Origin: an uncultured Helicobacter sp.
GTDB taxonomy: Bacteria > Campylobacterota > Campylobacteria > Campylobacterales > Helicobacteraceae
Assembly: GCF_910577135.1 (NCBI RefSeq)
Contig: NZ_CAJTLL010000028.1
Span: 1-13,861 of the forward strand
Reading direction: 5' to 3'
Length of the DNA stretch: 13,861 bases
Position 1 is the stretch's first letter. Each line of letters starts with the position of its first letter. Below are positions 7,967 through 13,861 of this stretch, one piece after another. The position numbers and the translations under genes are program-made. Under the pieces are notes generated by a model. The model was not told the origin of the DNA. It made no database searches and saw only the letters and a list, made by a program, of their open reading frames with translations.

Positions 7967-9886
7967 CTATCTTGAGCCAATAATCTCACGCACACGGCGC
8001 AAAAACCACTCATAATTTTCCTTAAAATTCTCCATACTTGTATTCATTTGAGAATCAAGCGTATCAAATGTCTCTCTAATCTCTTTTTGTAATGTTTTAT
8101 TGCCCTCAACATTTTCATTCACAATATTTTGCACATTGCGATAGAGCTCAATAAGTTGTGCGCTATTATGCTGAATCTGGGCGTTGAGATTCCCTAAATG
8201 CGAGAGGAGATTATGCTGCAAAGTGCCAAAGTCCTTTACCACTTGCACACCCATATCCTTGGGAATTGCCACAGAATCTTTAGTGAGCTTTTGCATAATC
8301 TTCAAGTATTCGCCTGCAAGTTTTTTAATGAATCCACTGATATGCGTATATTGTGAATTAACATACTTATCGCTTTTTGTCATCAGTTTATCAAAACCCT
8401 CTACTCGCGATTTTATCATTTCTTGCTCTTTATTTAGTATGCTATCCATATTTTCATTTGCCCTAAGAAGATAGGCTTCTTGCATATCTTTCATATCTTT
8501 TGTCATATCTTGCATAATCACTTGATTATGAGAGGTAAGATAAGAAAGACTAGATTCTAAGCTCTCCACAATCGCGCTATGATTTTTAGCAATATGCTCT
8601 CGTAATTTGGCAAACTCCTCTGCATTATGAGTGCTAGATGCTATGTTTTGCGCGATATTTTGCTCCAAAGATTCACTTAAATGCCTGATATGCGTATTCG
8701 CACTTTGCACAATCTCTTCAAACAATGCCTTACTTTGCCCCGTAAAGACATTACATTGTGTGCTAAAACTTGCACTATGTTCGCTTAAAACCTCTCCTAT
8801 ATGCTCTTTACTCTGCTGTGTGCTTTGCTCTATGAATACTCTTAAATGCTCCATATTCTGCTGTGCGTGTTCATTTAGTTGTGTGAAATAACGCATAATT
8901 TCATTTTTCAGCCCTTCAACCTGTTTAGAAGCGATACCCTCAAGCGAAGTGATACTCTCTGTAGCTTTTGTGAATAGGCTATCCATATCACTTAAACATT
9001 GCTTTGCGTGAGAGCCAAGTATGGCAATTTCATTGAGTTGCACCATAAGCTTATCACCCTTACTCTTCATATCATCAAACACCTCTAAAGTTTTACTATA
9101 AAATTCCATTGCGCTTTTATTATTCGCAATAATAGATTCTAAAGTCATCTGTGTGGCATTCATCGCGTTTGCACTTTCATTCATAGCACTTTGTGTTTGC
9201 AAAAGCAAATCTTGTGTATTTTCAATGCTTTGTTTATAATTCTCCTGCCATACAAGTAGCCGCCCCACAGCATTATTAAGCTCTTTAAAATTCTCTCCAA
9301 ATTGATTTTGCAGATTATGATTAAAATCCCTAATAACAAGCTCCAATGCACTAATAAGCTCCTTTGAAGCTCCTGAAGCAAGCTGCTTAATCGCCTCCTG
9401 CAAAGAAGTATCAATCTTATGCAAACTTGTTTCTAAAAATGTATTTGTGGAAGCATTTATCATACGCATATCTTCTTTCGTGGGTAACGTAAGCATTTTA
9501 TTATTAAGCTCCTCAATACCCTTAAGATAGCTTAAATTCCCCATTTGGTTAAGCATATAGTCCATATTTATATCTTGAGTGCTTTTTACATCTTTTGCCC
9601 TTTGCATAATAGAGAGGGCAATTGCTAAGCCCATACCCAAGATAGATGTGTAAAATGCTGTCTTTAATCCATTAAGCAACAAAGGCACAGAATCTTGCAA
9701 AGCATAGGTATCAAAGCCTATAAGCCCTACAAAGATTCCCACAAATGTCCCAAGCACCCCTGTGCTCATAATGATAGTTTTAAAGTCCTTATGCAAAGGC
9801 TCACCAAAAGTCTTAAAATCCCATACGAACAGCCCCACCATACCAATGGTGAAACATATATTAATCAGCCAATTAATCTCTTGCAT
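7967..9886 (-). CDS. ZorA-like MotA/TolQ/ExbB proton-channel protein with a long coiled tail
   Basis: The 639-residue protein has three membrane segments in its first 95 residues (about 5-24, 37-58 and 67-92), with the family-typical GTFVGIFVGL and LKTAFYTSILGMGLAIAL. A cytoplasmic tail of about 540 residues follows, rich in Gln, Asn, Ser, Glu and Lys and predicted by eye to be helical or coiled coil. The block 176-218 (RDFNHNLQNQFGENF followed by AVGRLLVWQENYK) closely matches what I recall of ZorA proteins, whose long tail hangs from a 5:2 ZorA:ZorB motor. MotA, TolQ and ExbB lack such a tail. ATG 9886 follows GGAGG by four bases. The gene lies 23 bases after exbD and 15 before the ZorB-like gene. 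It is probably an inner-membrane ion-driven motor. The partner cytosolic effectors of Zorya are not seen. Confidence 0.84.
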   Translation of the reverse strand: MQEINWLINICFTIGMVGLFVWDFKTFGEPLHKDFKTIIMSTGVLGTFVGIFVGLIGFDTYALQDSVPLLLNGLKTAFYTSILGMGLAIALSIMQRAKDVKSTQDINMDYMLNQMGNLSYLKGIEELNNKMLTLPTKEDMRMINASTNTFLETSLHKIDTSLQEAIKQLASGASKELISALELVIRDFNHNLQNQFGENFKELNNAVGRLLVWQENYKQSIENTQDLLLQTQSAMNESANAMNATQMTLESIIANNKSAMEFYSKTLEVFDDMKSKGDKLMVQLNEIAILGSHAKQCLSDMDSLFTKATESITSLEGIASKQVEGLKNEIMRYFTQLNEHAQQNMEHLRVFIEQSTQQSKEHIGEVLSEHSASFSTQCNVFTGQSKALFEEIVQSANTHIRHLSESLEQNIAQNIASSTHNAEEFAKLREHIAKNHSAIVESLESSLSYLTSHNQVIMQDMTKDMKDMQEAYLLRANENMDSILNKEQEMIKSRVEGFDKLMTKSDKYVNSQYTHISGFIKKLAGEYLKIMQKLTKDSVAIPKDMGVQVVKDFGTLQHNLLSHLGNLNAQIQHNSAQLIELYRNVQNIVNENVEGNKTLQKEIRETFDTLDSQMNTSMENFKENYEWFLRRVREIIGSR

Positions 9887-9909
9887 ATATCCTCCTCACA
9901 CCCTAAATA

Positions 9910-10290
9910 CTATTTTTGCTCTGTGGTAACATATACATCATAAATACCCACATCACGCAACATTGTAGTAACCTCAAGGAAAAATTCTAAATCACTCTGC
10001 CTATCACTACGGATAATAACCTGCGTATCTCTTTCCAATTGCTCCACTTGCGCCTTTAGCTCATTTAAAGATAAAGGCTTATCGTCAAGAAAAAAGTGCC
10101 CCTCTTTGTCAATAGTAATAGAATGGGTTTCTTTTTTTTGAGTATTTTGTCCCTGTGTCTCCTCAAGTCGCGGTACATCAACTTGTATTTGAGAGCGCAC
10201 GACAAAAGATGCACTTGTTAGCACAATCACAAGCAACACAAGCATAATATCAATAAAAGGAATGAGATTAAGAGAATCTATCTTTTTCAC
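9910..10290 (-). CDS. exbD: Biopolymer transport protein ExbD (TolR family)
   Basis: The 126-residue protein has one N-terminal membrane helix with the conserved aspartate in LIPFIDIMLVLLV (D14), which conducts protons in ExbBD motors, followed by a periplasmic domain of about 95 residues including LDDKPLSLNELK and VIIRSDRQSDLEFF. With ExbB it uses the proton gradient to power TonB-dependent uptake through the outer membrane. It overlaps exbB by ATGA at 10287-10290. Codons for QKK lie in an uninterrupted run of eight A (minus strand; 10132-10139), which could be prone to slippage. No tonB gene is seen in the window. Confidence 0.94.
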   Translation of the reverse strand: MKKIDSLNLIPFIDIMLVLLVIVLTSASFVVRSQIQVDVPRLEETQGQNTQKKETHSITIDKEGHFFLDDKPLSLNELKAQVEQLERDTQVIIRSDRQSDLEFFLEVTTMLRDVGIYDVYVTTEQK

Positions 10291-10739
10291 ACATCATACC
10301 TTGTAGGGACTTTACTTTTATGTGGCGGATTATGTGCGATTTCCCAGAGTGAAAGCAATACCTCTGCCTTACGCAACAAAAAATTATAAAATACAATCGA
10401 GGGTATCGCCACTAGCAGCCCCGCTGCCGTAGCCTTAAGCGCGAGGGAAAGCCCCACCATAATGCTTTGTGTATCTACAAGCGCATTTGAGCCAATTTCT
10501 ACAAATGTTATCATAATGCCAAAAACCGTCCCTAAAAGCCCGATATATGGCGCATTTGAGCCAATAGTCGCAATAAGTGTCAAACGCTTATGAAGCAAAA
10601 GCTCCAAGATTCGCTTATCATCAAATGCTTCCACATCTATTTTATGATATGCCCATAAACGCTCTAATGCCACGCCCAACATCACAATGCTTAAAAACAG
10701 CAAAAACCCTAGCACACCATAATCTATGACTTCTTTCAT
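10287..10739 (-). CDS. exbB: Biopolymer transport protein ExbB (MotA/TolQ/ExbB family)
   Basis: The 150-residue protein has three membrane helices: about 5-25, 57-83 (SNAPYIGLLGTVFGIMITF, the family signature) and 93-120 (LKATAAGLLVAIPSIVFYNF). It is the short ExbB form found in epsilonproteobacteria, lacking the extra N-terminal periplasmic segment of E. coli ExbB. It assembles as a pentamer around ExbD in the inner membrane. ATG 10739 has AGGAG six bases upstream, overlapping the smpB stop codon, so translation is likely coupled to smpB. Confidence 0.95.
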   Translation of the reverse strand: MKEVIDYGVLGFLLFLSIVMLGVALERLWAYHKIDVEAFDDKRILELLLHKRLTLIATIGSNAPYIGLLGTVFGIMITFVEIGSNALVDTQSIMVGLSLALKATAAGLLVAIPSIVFYNFLLRKAEVLLSLWEIAHNPPHKSKVPTRYDV

Positions 10740-10748
10740 CGCCCACTC

Positions 10749-11216
10749 CTACAACTTTTTGCCATAATCTTTCATATTTGCCCTTGCCTCACGCTCTAGC
10801 GTCTTTTGCTTAAGACTTTGGCGCTTATCATGGAGCTTCTTTCCTCTCACAAGTGCAATGCAAAGCTTGATTCTATTTCTTTGATTGAAATAAATGTTTA
10901 ATGGAACAATGCTTAAAGATTGCTGACTCACCTTCCCAAAAAGCTTATCAATCTCTTTTCTATGGAGCAAAAGCTTACGTGGGGCACGTTCATTAGGTTT
11001 AAAATATGTATAAGTAGTCTCTAAAAAAGATATATGTGCGTGAAATAAAAACGCCTCCCCCCGCACGATTTTCACAAAACTATCCTTGAGATTTACCCGC
11101 CCTGCGCGAATGCTCTTAACCTCACTTCCTGCTAGGACAATGCCGCTCTCTAATGTCTCTAAAATCTCATAATCAAAATATGCCTTTTTGTTTTTAGCAA
11201 TAATGCGCGTTTCCAT
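10749..11216 (-). CDS. smpB: SsrA (tmRNA)-binding protein SmpB
   Basis: The 155-residue protein has the SmpB hallmarks: NKKAYFDYEILETLESGI near the start, GSEVKSIRAG, a beta-barrel body (YFKPNERAPRKLLLH), and the basic C-terminal tail GKKLHDKRQSLKQK that enters the decoding centre. It delivers tmRNA to stalled ribosomes in trans-translation. ATG 11216 starts just 3 bases beyond the ispE stop, with AAGGG upstream. No tmRNA gene is seen in the window. Confidence 0.97.
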   Translation of the reverse strand: METRIIAKNKKAYFDYEILETLESGIVLAGSEVKSIRAGRVNLKDSFVKIVRGEAFLFHAHISFLETTYTYFKPNERAPRKLLLHRKEIDKLFGKVSQQSLSIVPLNIYFNQRNRIKLCIALVRGKKLHDKRQSLKQKTLEREARANMKDYGKKL

Positions 11217-11219
11217 TCT

Positions 11220-12005
11220 TTAAGCCCTTATCCTAAAAAAGCTACTGCCACTTCCGCTAAAATACCACCCCTCACCCAAATCTAAAGCAATATCTTTAAG
11301 CGCAGGATAGAGCAAAGTAGCACTTAAAAACAAATCATTGAGTTCTTCGCGCAAATGCGATAAATGGAGTAAATCCTTACTTGTGAGGGTAAACCATTGC
11401 GTTGTGGGCTTACTATAATGGCATTTTTGCGATTTTATAGAATCTTTATAGCTTTGATACACCTTCGCTGTATCACAAGAAATAGGAGGCGTGTAAATGT
11501 CATACTTGAGTGGAGATTCTATAAAAGGCTCTATGCATTCGCCCCTACCACTCACATTTGCACTCTTTACCCCACTTGCAAAAAAGCTCACATCAGCCCC
11601 CACCTCTTGTGCTATGTGGATTAGCTCTACATCGCTTAATCCAAGCTCCAAAAAAGCATTTACCCCTCGTAAAAATGCTCCCGCATTGCCACTGCCACCG
11701 CCAAGCCCCGCACCTTTGGGGATAACCTTTTGCACTTCTATTTTGAGTGATTGCAAGCCCTTTGTTTCTTTACTCCGTGCGGATAAAAAATCCTCCATTG
11801 CACATTTTGCTTTATAAATGAGATTATCCTGCATTTCACAGCCAAAATCTCCCATTAGCATAAAGCGAGATGATGAGCTTATCTGCATTTCATCATAGAC
11901 TTCTCCGATAGCTTGCACAAAGCGTGAATTGAGCTGATGAAAGCCTTCTTTATATCCAATAATTTTAAGAAAAATATTGAGTTTAGGATAGATGATAAGA
12001 TTCAC
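11220..12005 (-). CDS. ispE: 4-diphosphocytidyl-2-C-methyl-D-erythritol kinase IspE
   Basis: IspE is the GHMP-family kinase of the MEP isoprenoid pathway; it phosphorylates the 2-hydroxyl of CDP-methylerythritol with ATP. The protein (261 residues, slightly short as in other Helicobacter) shows the substrate-site lysine in YPKLNIFLKI (Lys8), the glycine-rich ATP loop PKGAGLGGGSGNAGAF (96-111), the catalytic Asp in GADVSFF (D138), and a third GHMP motif FSGSGSSFF near the C-terminus. The start is GTG 12005. It is supported by the family N-terminus and by its tight junction with the csrA stop three bases upstream; only a weak GAGAT precedes it. Confidence 0.93.
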   Translation of the reverse strand: MNLIIYPKLNIFLKIIGYKEGFHQLNSRFVQAIGEVYDEMQISSSSRFMLMGDFGCEMQDNLIYKAKCAMEDFLSARSKETKGLQSLKIEVQKVIPKGAGLGGGSGNAGAFLRGVNAFLELGLSDVELIHIAQEVGADVSFFASGVKSANVSGRGECIEPFIESPLKYDIYTPPISCDTAKVYQSYKDSIKSQKCHYSKPTTQWFTLTSKDLLHLSHLREELNDLFLSATLLYPALKDIALDLGEGWYFSGSGSSFFRIRA

Positions 12006-12008
12006 TAC

Positions 12009-12254
12009 TTATCTCGTTTCTTTTTTTATATTAAGGAGTGTGTGAATCTGCGTAAGAGTAGTGTTATTAGTATCTTGTGAGGCTTGTTTATTAGCAGAGG
12101 TAATCGCCTCTTTAAGCTCACCACGCAAAATCACACAAGATTCTGGTGCGGAAAAGCCCAAACGCACACTATTTTTGTCAATAGAAATAACCTTTATTTC
12201 TATATCATCGCCGATAATAACGCTATCCTCTTGTTTGCGTGAAAGTATGAGCAT
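12009..12254 (-). CDS. csrA: Carbon storage regulator CsrA (translational regulator)
   Basis: The 81-residue protein begins [22 protein letters not shown] and continues [18 protein letters not shown], the full CsrA fold with the RNA-contacting start and C-terminal RxE region, plus a tail of about 25 residues longer than in E. coli CsrA (61) but usual for epsilonproteobacteria. CsrA dimers bind GGA-containing hairpins and usually block translation. In Campylobacter and Helicobacter it affects motility and stress genes. Its first 32 bases overlap the end of truB, and AGGA lies six bases before the ATG. Confidence 0.96.
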   Translation of the reverse strand: MLILSRKQEDSVIIGDDIEIKVISIDKNSVRLGFSAPESCVILRGELKEAITSANKQASQDTNNTTLTQIHTLLNIKKETR

Positions 12255-13068
12255 ACTCTATCCTATTTAAAATATATTTGATACTGCTATTTTCCAAAAC
12301 CTCAATTATAGAGAAAAAATCCTCAAAACACACTATATATTTACCTTTTTGTGTATTTTTTAAGCAAATCTTTTTCCCATTAGCCACATCTTGCCTACAA
12401 AGCGATGTAGATTTAATCTTTGCGTATGGGAGATAATCTAGCGGATTTAAGATTCTTATACCTTCACTTTGATTTACTGCCATCGCACCCTCACTGATCC
12501 GCTCTAAGCTTGATAATGCGCCATTTACACCTAAATGTTGTGCTATCATCTCGCCAATACTCCGCACATACCCTCCCTCACTCACGCTTACCTCAAAATG
12601 CACAAAAGGATGACAATAGGATAAAAGTTTTATATGATAAATCTCCATTTGCACTTGCGAGAGAGAGAAGCTTTCTCCCGCTCTAGCAAGTTGATAGGCT
12701 CTTTTGCCATTGATATGCTTTGCGCTAAAAAGTGGTGGGGTATATGTATGTTTGCCTTGCAACCCATTTAGAATCCCCTCTATGTGTGCTTGTGGATAGG
12801 TATTAATAACCTTTACAGATTCTATATGCTCTATATCTAAGCTCCTAGAATACGCCCCAAGCCATAGAGTTGCCCTATATGTCTTAGGGGATTTCTGCAA
12901 ATGCATAAAGAGCCGCGTATAGCTCCCAAATCCCACCACAAGCGTGCCTTTTGCAAAAGGATCAAGTGTGCCAAGATACCCTGCTTTTGATATATGAAAA
13001 CGCTTTTTAAGCGATGAAAGGTAAGCATTGGAGCTCATAAATGGTGGCTTATAAGCGGCAATAAGCAT
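12223..13068 (-). CDS. truB: tRNA pseudouridine(55) synthase TruB
   Basis: TruB isomerises U55 in the T-loop of tRNAs. The 281-residue protein has the catalytic motif [16 protein letters not shown] with the nucleophilic aspartate at D36, then [10 protein letters not shown], the substrate-loop segment [23 protein letters not shown], and [21 protein letters not shown]. An in-frame TTG at 13089 was rejected because ATG 13068 follows AAAGGAG at ideal spacing and gives the standard family start. It overlaps csrA by 32 bases. It is the first gene after a 76-base gap, so it may head a transcript. Confidence 0.95.
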   Translation of the reverse strand: MLIAAYKPPFMSSNAYLSSLKKRFHISKAGYLGTLDPFAKGTLVVGFGSYTRLFMHLQKSPKTYRATLWLGAYSRSLDIEHIESVKVINTYPQAHIEGILNGLQGKHTYTPPLFSAKHINGKRAYQLARAGESFSLSQVQMEIYHIKLLSYCHPFVHFEVSVSEGGYVRSIGEMIAQHLGVNGALSSLERISEGAMAVNQSEGIRILNPLDYLPYAKIKSTSLCRQDVANGKKICLKNTQKGKYIVCFEDFFSIIEVLENSSIKYILNRIEYAHTFTQTRG

Positions 13069-13098
13069 ATTTCTCCTTTGTTTATACAATGAGATTCT

Positions 13099-13104
13099 AT
13101 TATG
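13099..13104 (-). promoter_or_regulatory. Putative -10 box upstream of truB
   Basis: On the minus strand the PAS-truB gap contains GGCATAATAG, with CATAAT at 30 bases before the truB ATG and the same hexamer as the proposed rpmH promoter. No convincing -35 is seen, as is normal for Helicobacter. It is a motif match only. Confidence 0.35.
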
Positions 13105-13113
13105 CCTTTGCTA

Positions 13114-13128
13114 TTGCACTTCGTGCAA
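13114..13128. repeat. Short perfect hairpin in the PAS-truB gap
   Basis: TTGCAC, a three-base loop TTC, and GTGCAA form a 6-bp stem. It lies between the PAS gene stop (13166) and the proposed truB promoter. No T-rich tract follows on the minus strand, so it is not a standard intrinsic terminator. It could be a weak terminator, an mRNA 3'-end stabiliser or an operator. Confidence 0.3.
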
Positions 13129-13165
13129 ATGCGGCGATTTTGTCGTAATATAAAAACAATCAATC

Positions 13166-13681
13166 CTAATGATACCCTTGTGTTTTACCTGTATTTTGTA
13201 GATTAATCACTAATTCATCATAGCTAATATTGGCTTCTTGCAAAGTATTTGTAAGCAGCGTAAGAGAAGCTTGCACGCCACCTTGAGATTCTGCCTGAGA
13301 CAGTTTAGCATACATATCGTTCATAAAAGCCACACCTTCTTTACTAGGGCGGCGACGCACAGAATAATAACCAATAATATTATTTTGCTTGTCATAAGAA
13401 GGAGTGATATTTGCAAAAACCCAATAAGCACGTCCATTACGTGAGATATTTTTCACAAATGCAAAAAATTCTTTGCCATTTTGTATATTTTCCCATAAGA
13501 GTTTAAAAGCAATGCGAGGCATATCTTTATGCCGAATGAGATTATGTTTCTTGCCTAAAAATTCTTCTTCTTTGAACTCGCTAAAATATACAAAATCATC
13601 ATTGCCATAGGTAATACAACCCTTTAAATCTGTTTTGGAGATAATGAGGGTATCATCTTGTAGGTAAAGTTCTTGCGACAT
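13166..13681 (-). CDS. Stand-alone PAS-domain sensor protein (Aer/CetB-like)
   Basis: The 171-residue soluble protein is almost entirely one PAS domain (about 5-125) of the Aer type: TDLKGCITYGNDDFVYFS, then HNLIRHKDMPRIAFKLLW, AYWVFANITPSYD and GYYSVRRRPS. In Campylobacter, CetB is such an isolated PAS protein; it binds FAD and signals energy or redox state through a separate membrane transducer, CetA. The C-terminal 45 residues are helical. There is no transducer domain here and no cetA-like gene within the window, although the divergent gene at 13848 is unread. The start ATG 13681 has AAGGA six bases upstream. FAD binding and a role in energy taxis are inferred from family. Confidence 0.85.
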   Translation of the reverse strand: MSQELYLQDDTLIISKTDLKGCITYGNDDFVYFSEFKEEEFLGKKHNLIRHKDMPRIAFKLLWENIQNGKEFFAFVKNISRNGRAYWVFANITPSYDKQNNIIGYYSVRRRPSKEGVAFMNDMYAKLSQAESQGGVQASLTLLTNTLQEANISYDELVINLQNTGKTQGYH

Positions 13682-13717
13682 TATTGTTCCTTAAGGTATG
13701 CAAAAATAGAAGCGCGG

Positions 13718-13723
13718 ATTATC
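13718..13723 (-). promoter_or_regulatory. Putative extended -10 box for the PAS gene
   Basis: Minus-strand TGTGATAATCC contains GATAAT preceded by TG, an extended -10 pattern, 36 bases before the PAS start codon. The region is AT-rich and lies in a divergent intergenic space. It is a motif match only. Confidence 0.4.
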
Positions 13724-13747
13724 ACATAAACACTCTAAAAGCTCACT

Positions 13748-13767
13748 TAGAATCACTGCAGATTCTA
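13748..13767. repeat. Inverted repeat in the divergent promoter region (candidate operator)
   Basis: TAGAATC (13748-13754) and GATTCTA (13761-13767) are perfectly complementary 7-base arms separated by ACTGCA. The site lies between the divergent PAS gene and the + strand gene starting at 13848, about 28 bases upstream of the + strand -10 box. It could bind a dimeric regulator. The arm sequence is itself over-represented in this window, so chance pairing of two common words is a real alternative. Confidence 0.4.
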
Positions 13768-13794
13768 CATAGCTTTGTATCGAAAATAATATGC

Positions 13795-13800
13795 TACAAT
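13795..13800 (+). promoter_or_regulatory. Putative extended -10 box for the gene at 13848
   Basis: TGCTACAAT fits the extended -10 pattern TGnTAnAAT, with the hexamer TACAAT ending 47 bases before the ATG. The 160-base divergent region otherwise holds the inverted repeat at 13748-13767 and no sign of another gene. Confidence 0.5.
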
Positions 13801-13847
13801 TCCCTTAAAACTACTTTGCCTCAAATTCATCTCAAAAAGGAACATAT

Positions 13848-13861
13848 ATGAAAAAGATTCT
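13848..13861 (+). CDS. Start of a divergent gene, cut by the window edge
   Basis: ATG 13848 follows AAAGGA (13837-13842) at good spacing, with a promoter-like extended -10 further upstream. Only MKKI and part of a fifth codon are visible. A lysine-rich start could begin a signal peptide, but identity cannot be judged from four residues. Confidence 0.55.

Noticed and set aside
11497..11817. 106-residue proline-rich + strand frame
   Set aside because: It is antisense to ispE; the proline run is the complement of the glycine-rich GHMP loop.
13114..13128. Rho-independent terminator of the PAS gene
   Set aside because: The hairpin is perfect but has no following T run on the minus strand.
1..13861. 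CRISPR array, insertion sequence or prophage
   Set aside because: No regularly spaced repeats, transposase-like frames or phage structural genes are visible.

Overview
The window looks like chromosome from an epsilonproteobacterium, most likely an enterohepatic-type Helicobacter. The evidence is low GC, the gene order truB-csrA-ispE-smpB-exbB-exbD / rpmH-rnpA-yidD-yidC-jag-mnmE, and a Helicobacter-type YidD with GGIAYP followed by a WxVPT-type tail. I infer the genus from gene order and protein flavour; the species cannot be named.

Layout. Positions 1-1300 (+ strand) are an accessory fragment: the tail of an unidentified gene, a serine-acetyltransferase-like hexapeptide acyltransferase, and the decayed 5' part of an N-acetyl sugar amidotransferase (PP-loop family). 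This fits a worn surface-glycan locus. Positions 1296-1422 hold nothing I recognise. From 1423 to 13681 every gene is on the minus strand and tightly packed, often overlapping. Transcription runs from high to low coordinates: a stand-alone Aer/CetB-type PAS protein, then truB, csrA, ispE, smpB, exbB, exbD, a ZorA-like and a ZorB-like gene, rpmH, rnpA, yidD, yidC, jag, mnmE and a PLP enzyme of the ACC deaminase/D-cysteine desulfhydrase family. At 13848 a divergent + strand gene begins and leaves the window.

How the genes fit together. rpmH-rnpA-yidD-yidC-jag-mnmE is the classic block for ribosomal protein L34, tRNA processing, membrane insertion and tRNA wobble modification. truB-csrA-ispE-smpB adds tRNA pseudouridylation, post-transcriptional regulation, isoprenoid synthesis and ribosome rescue. 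exbB-exbD is a TonB energiser.

The most interesting item is the pair at 7235-9886. It encodes a MotA/TolQ/ExbB-type channel protein with a tail of about 540 residues and an OmpA/MotB-type partner, and it closely resembles ZorA and ZorB of the Zorya anti-phage system. It sits between exbD and rpmH with no recognisable ZorC, ZorD, ZorE, ZorF or ZorG effector nearby. A second notable item is a perfect 10-bp inverted repeat at 98-127 that would bury the Shine-Dalgarno sequence of the acyltransferase in a hairpin, with the start codon in its loop.
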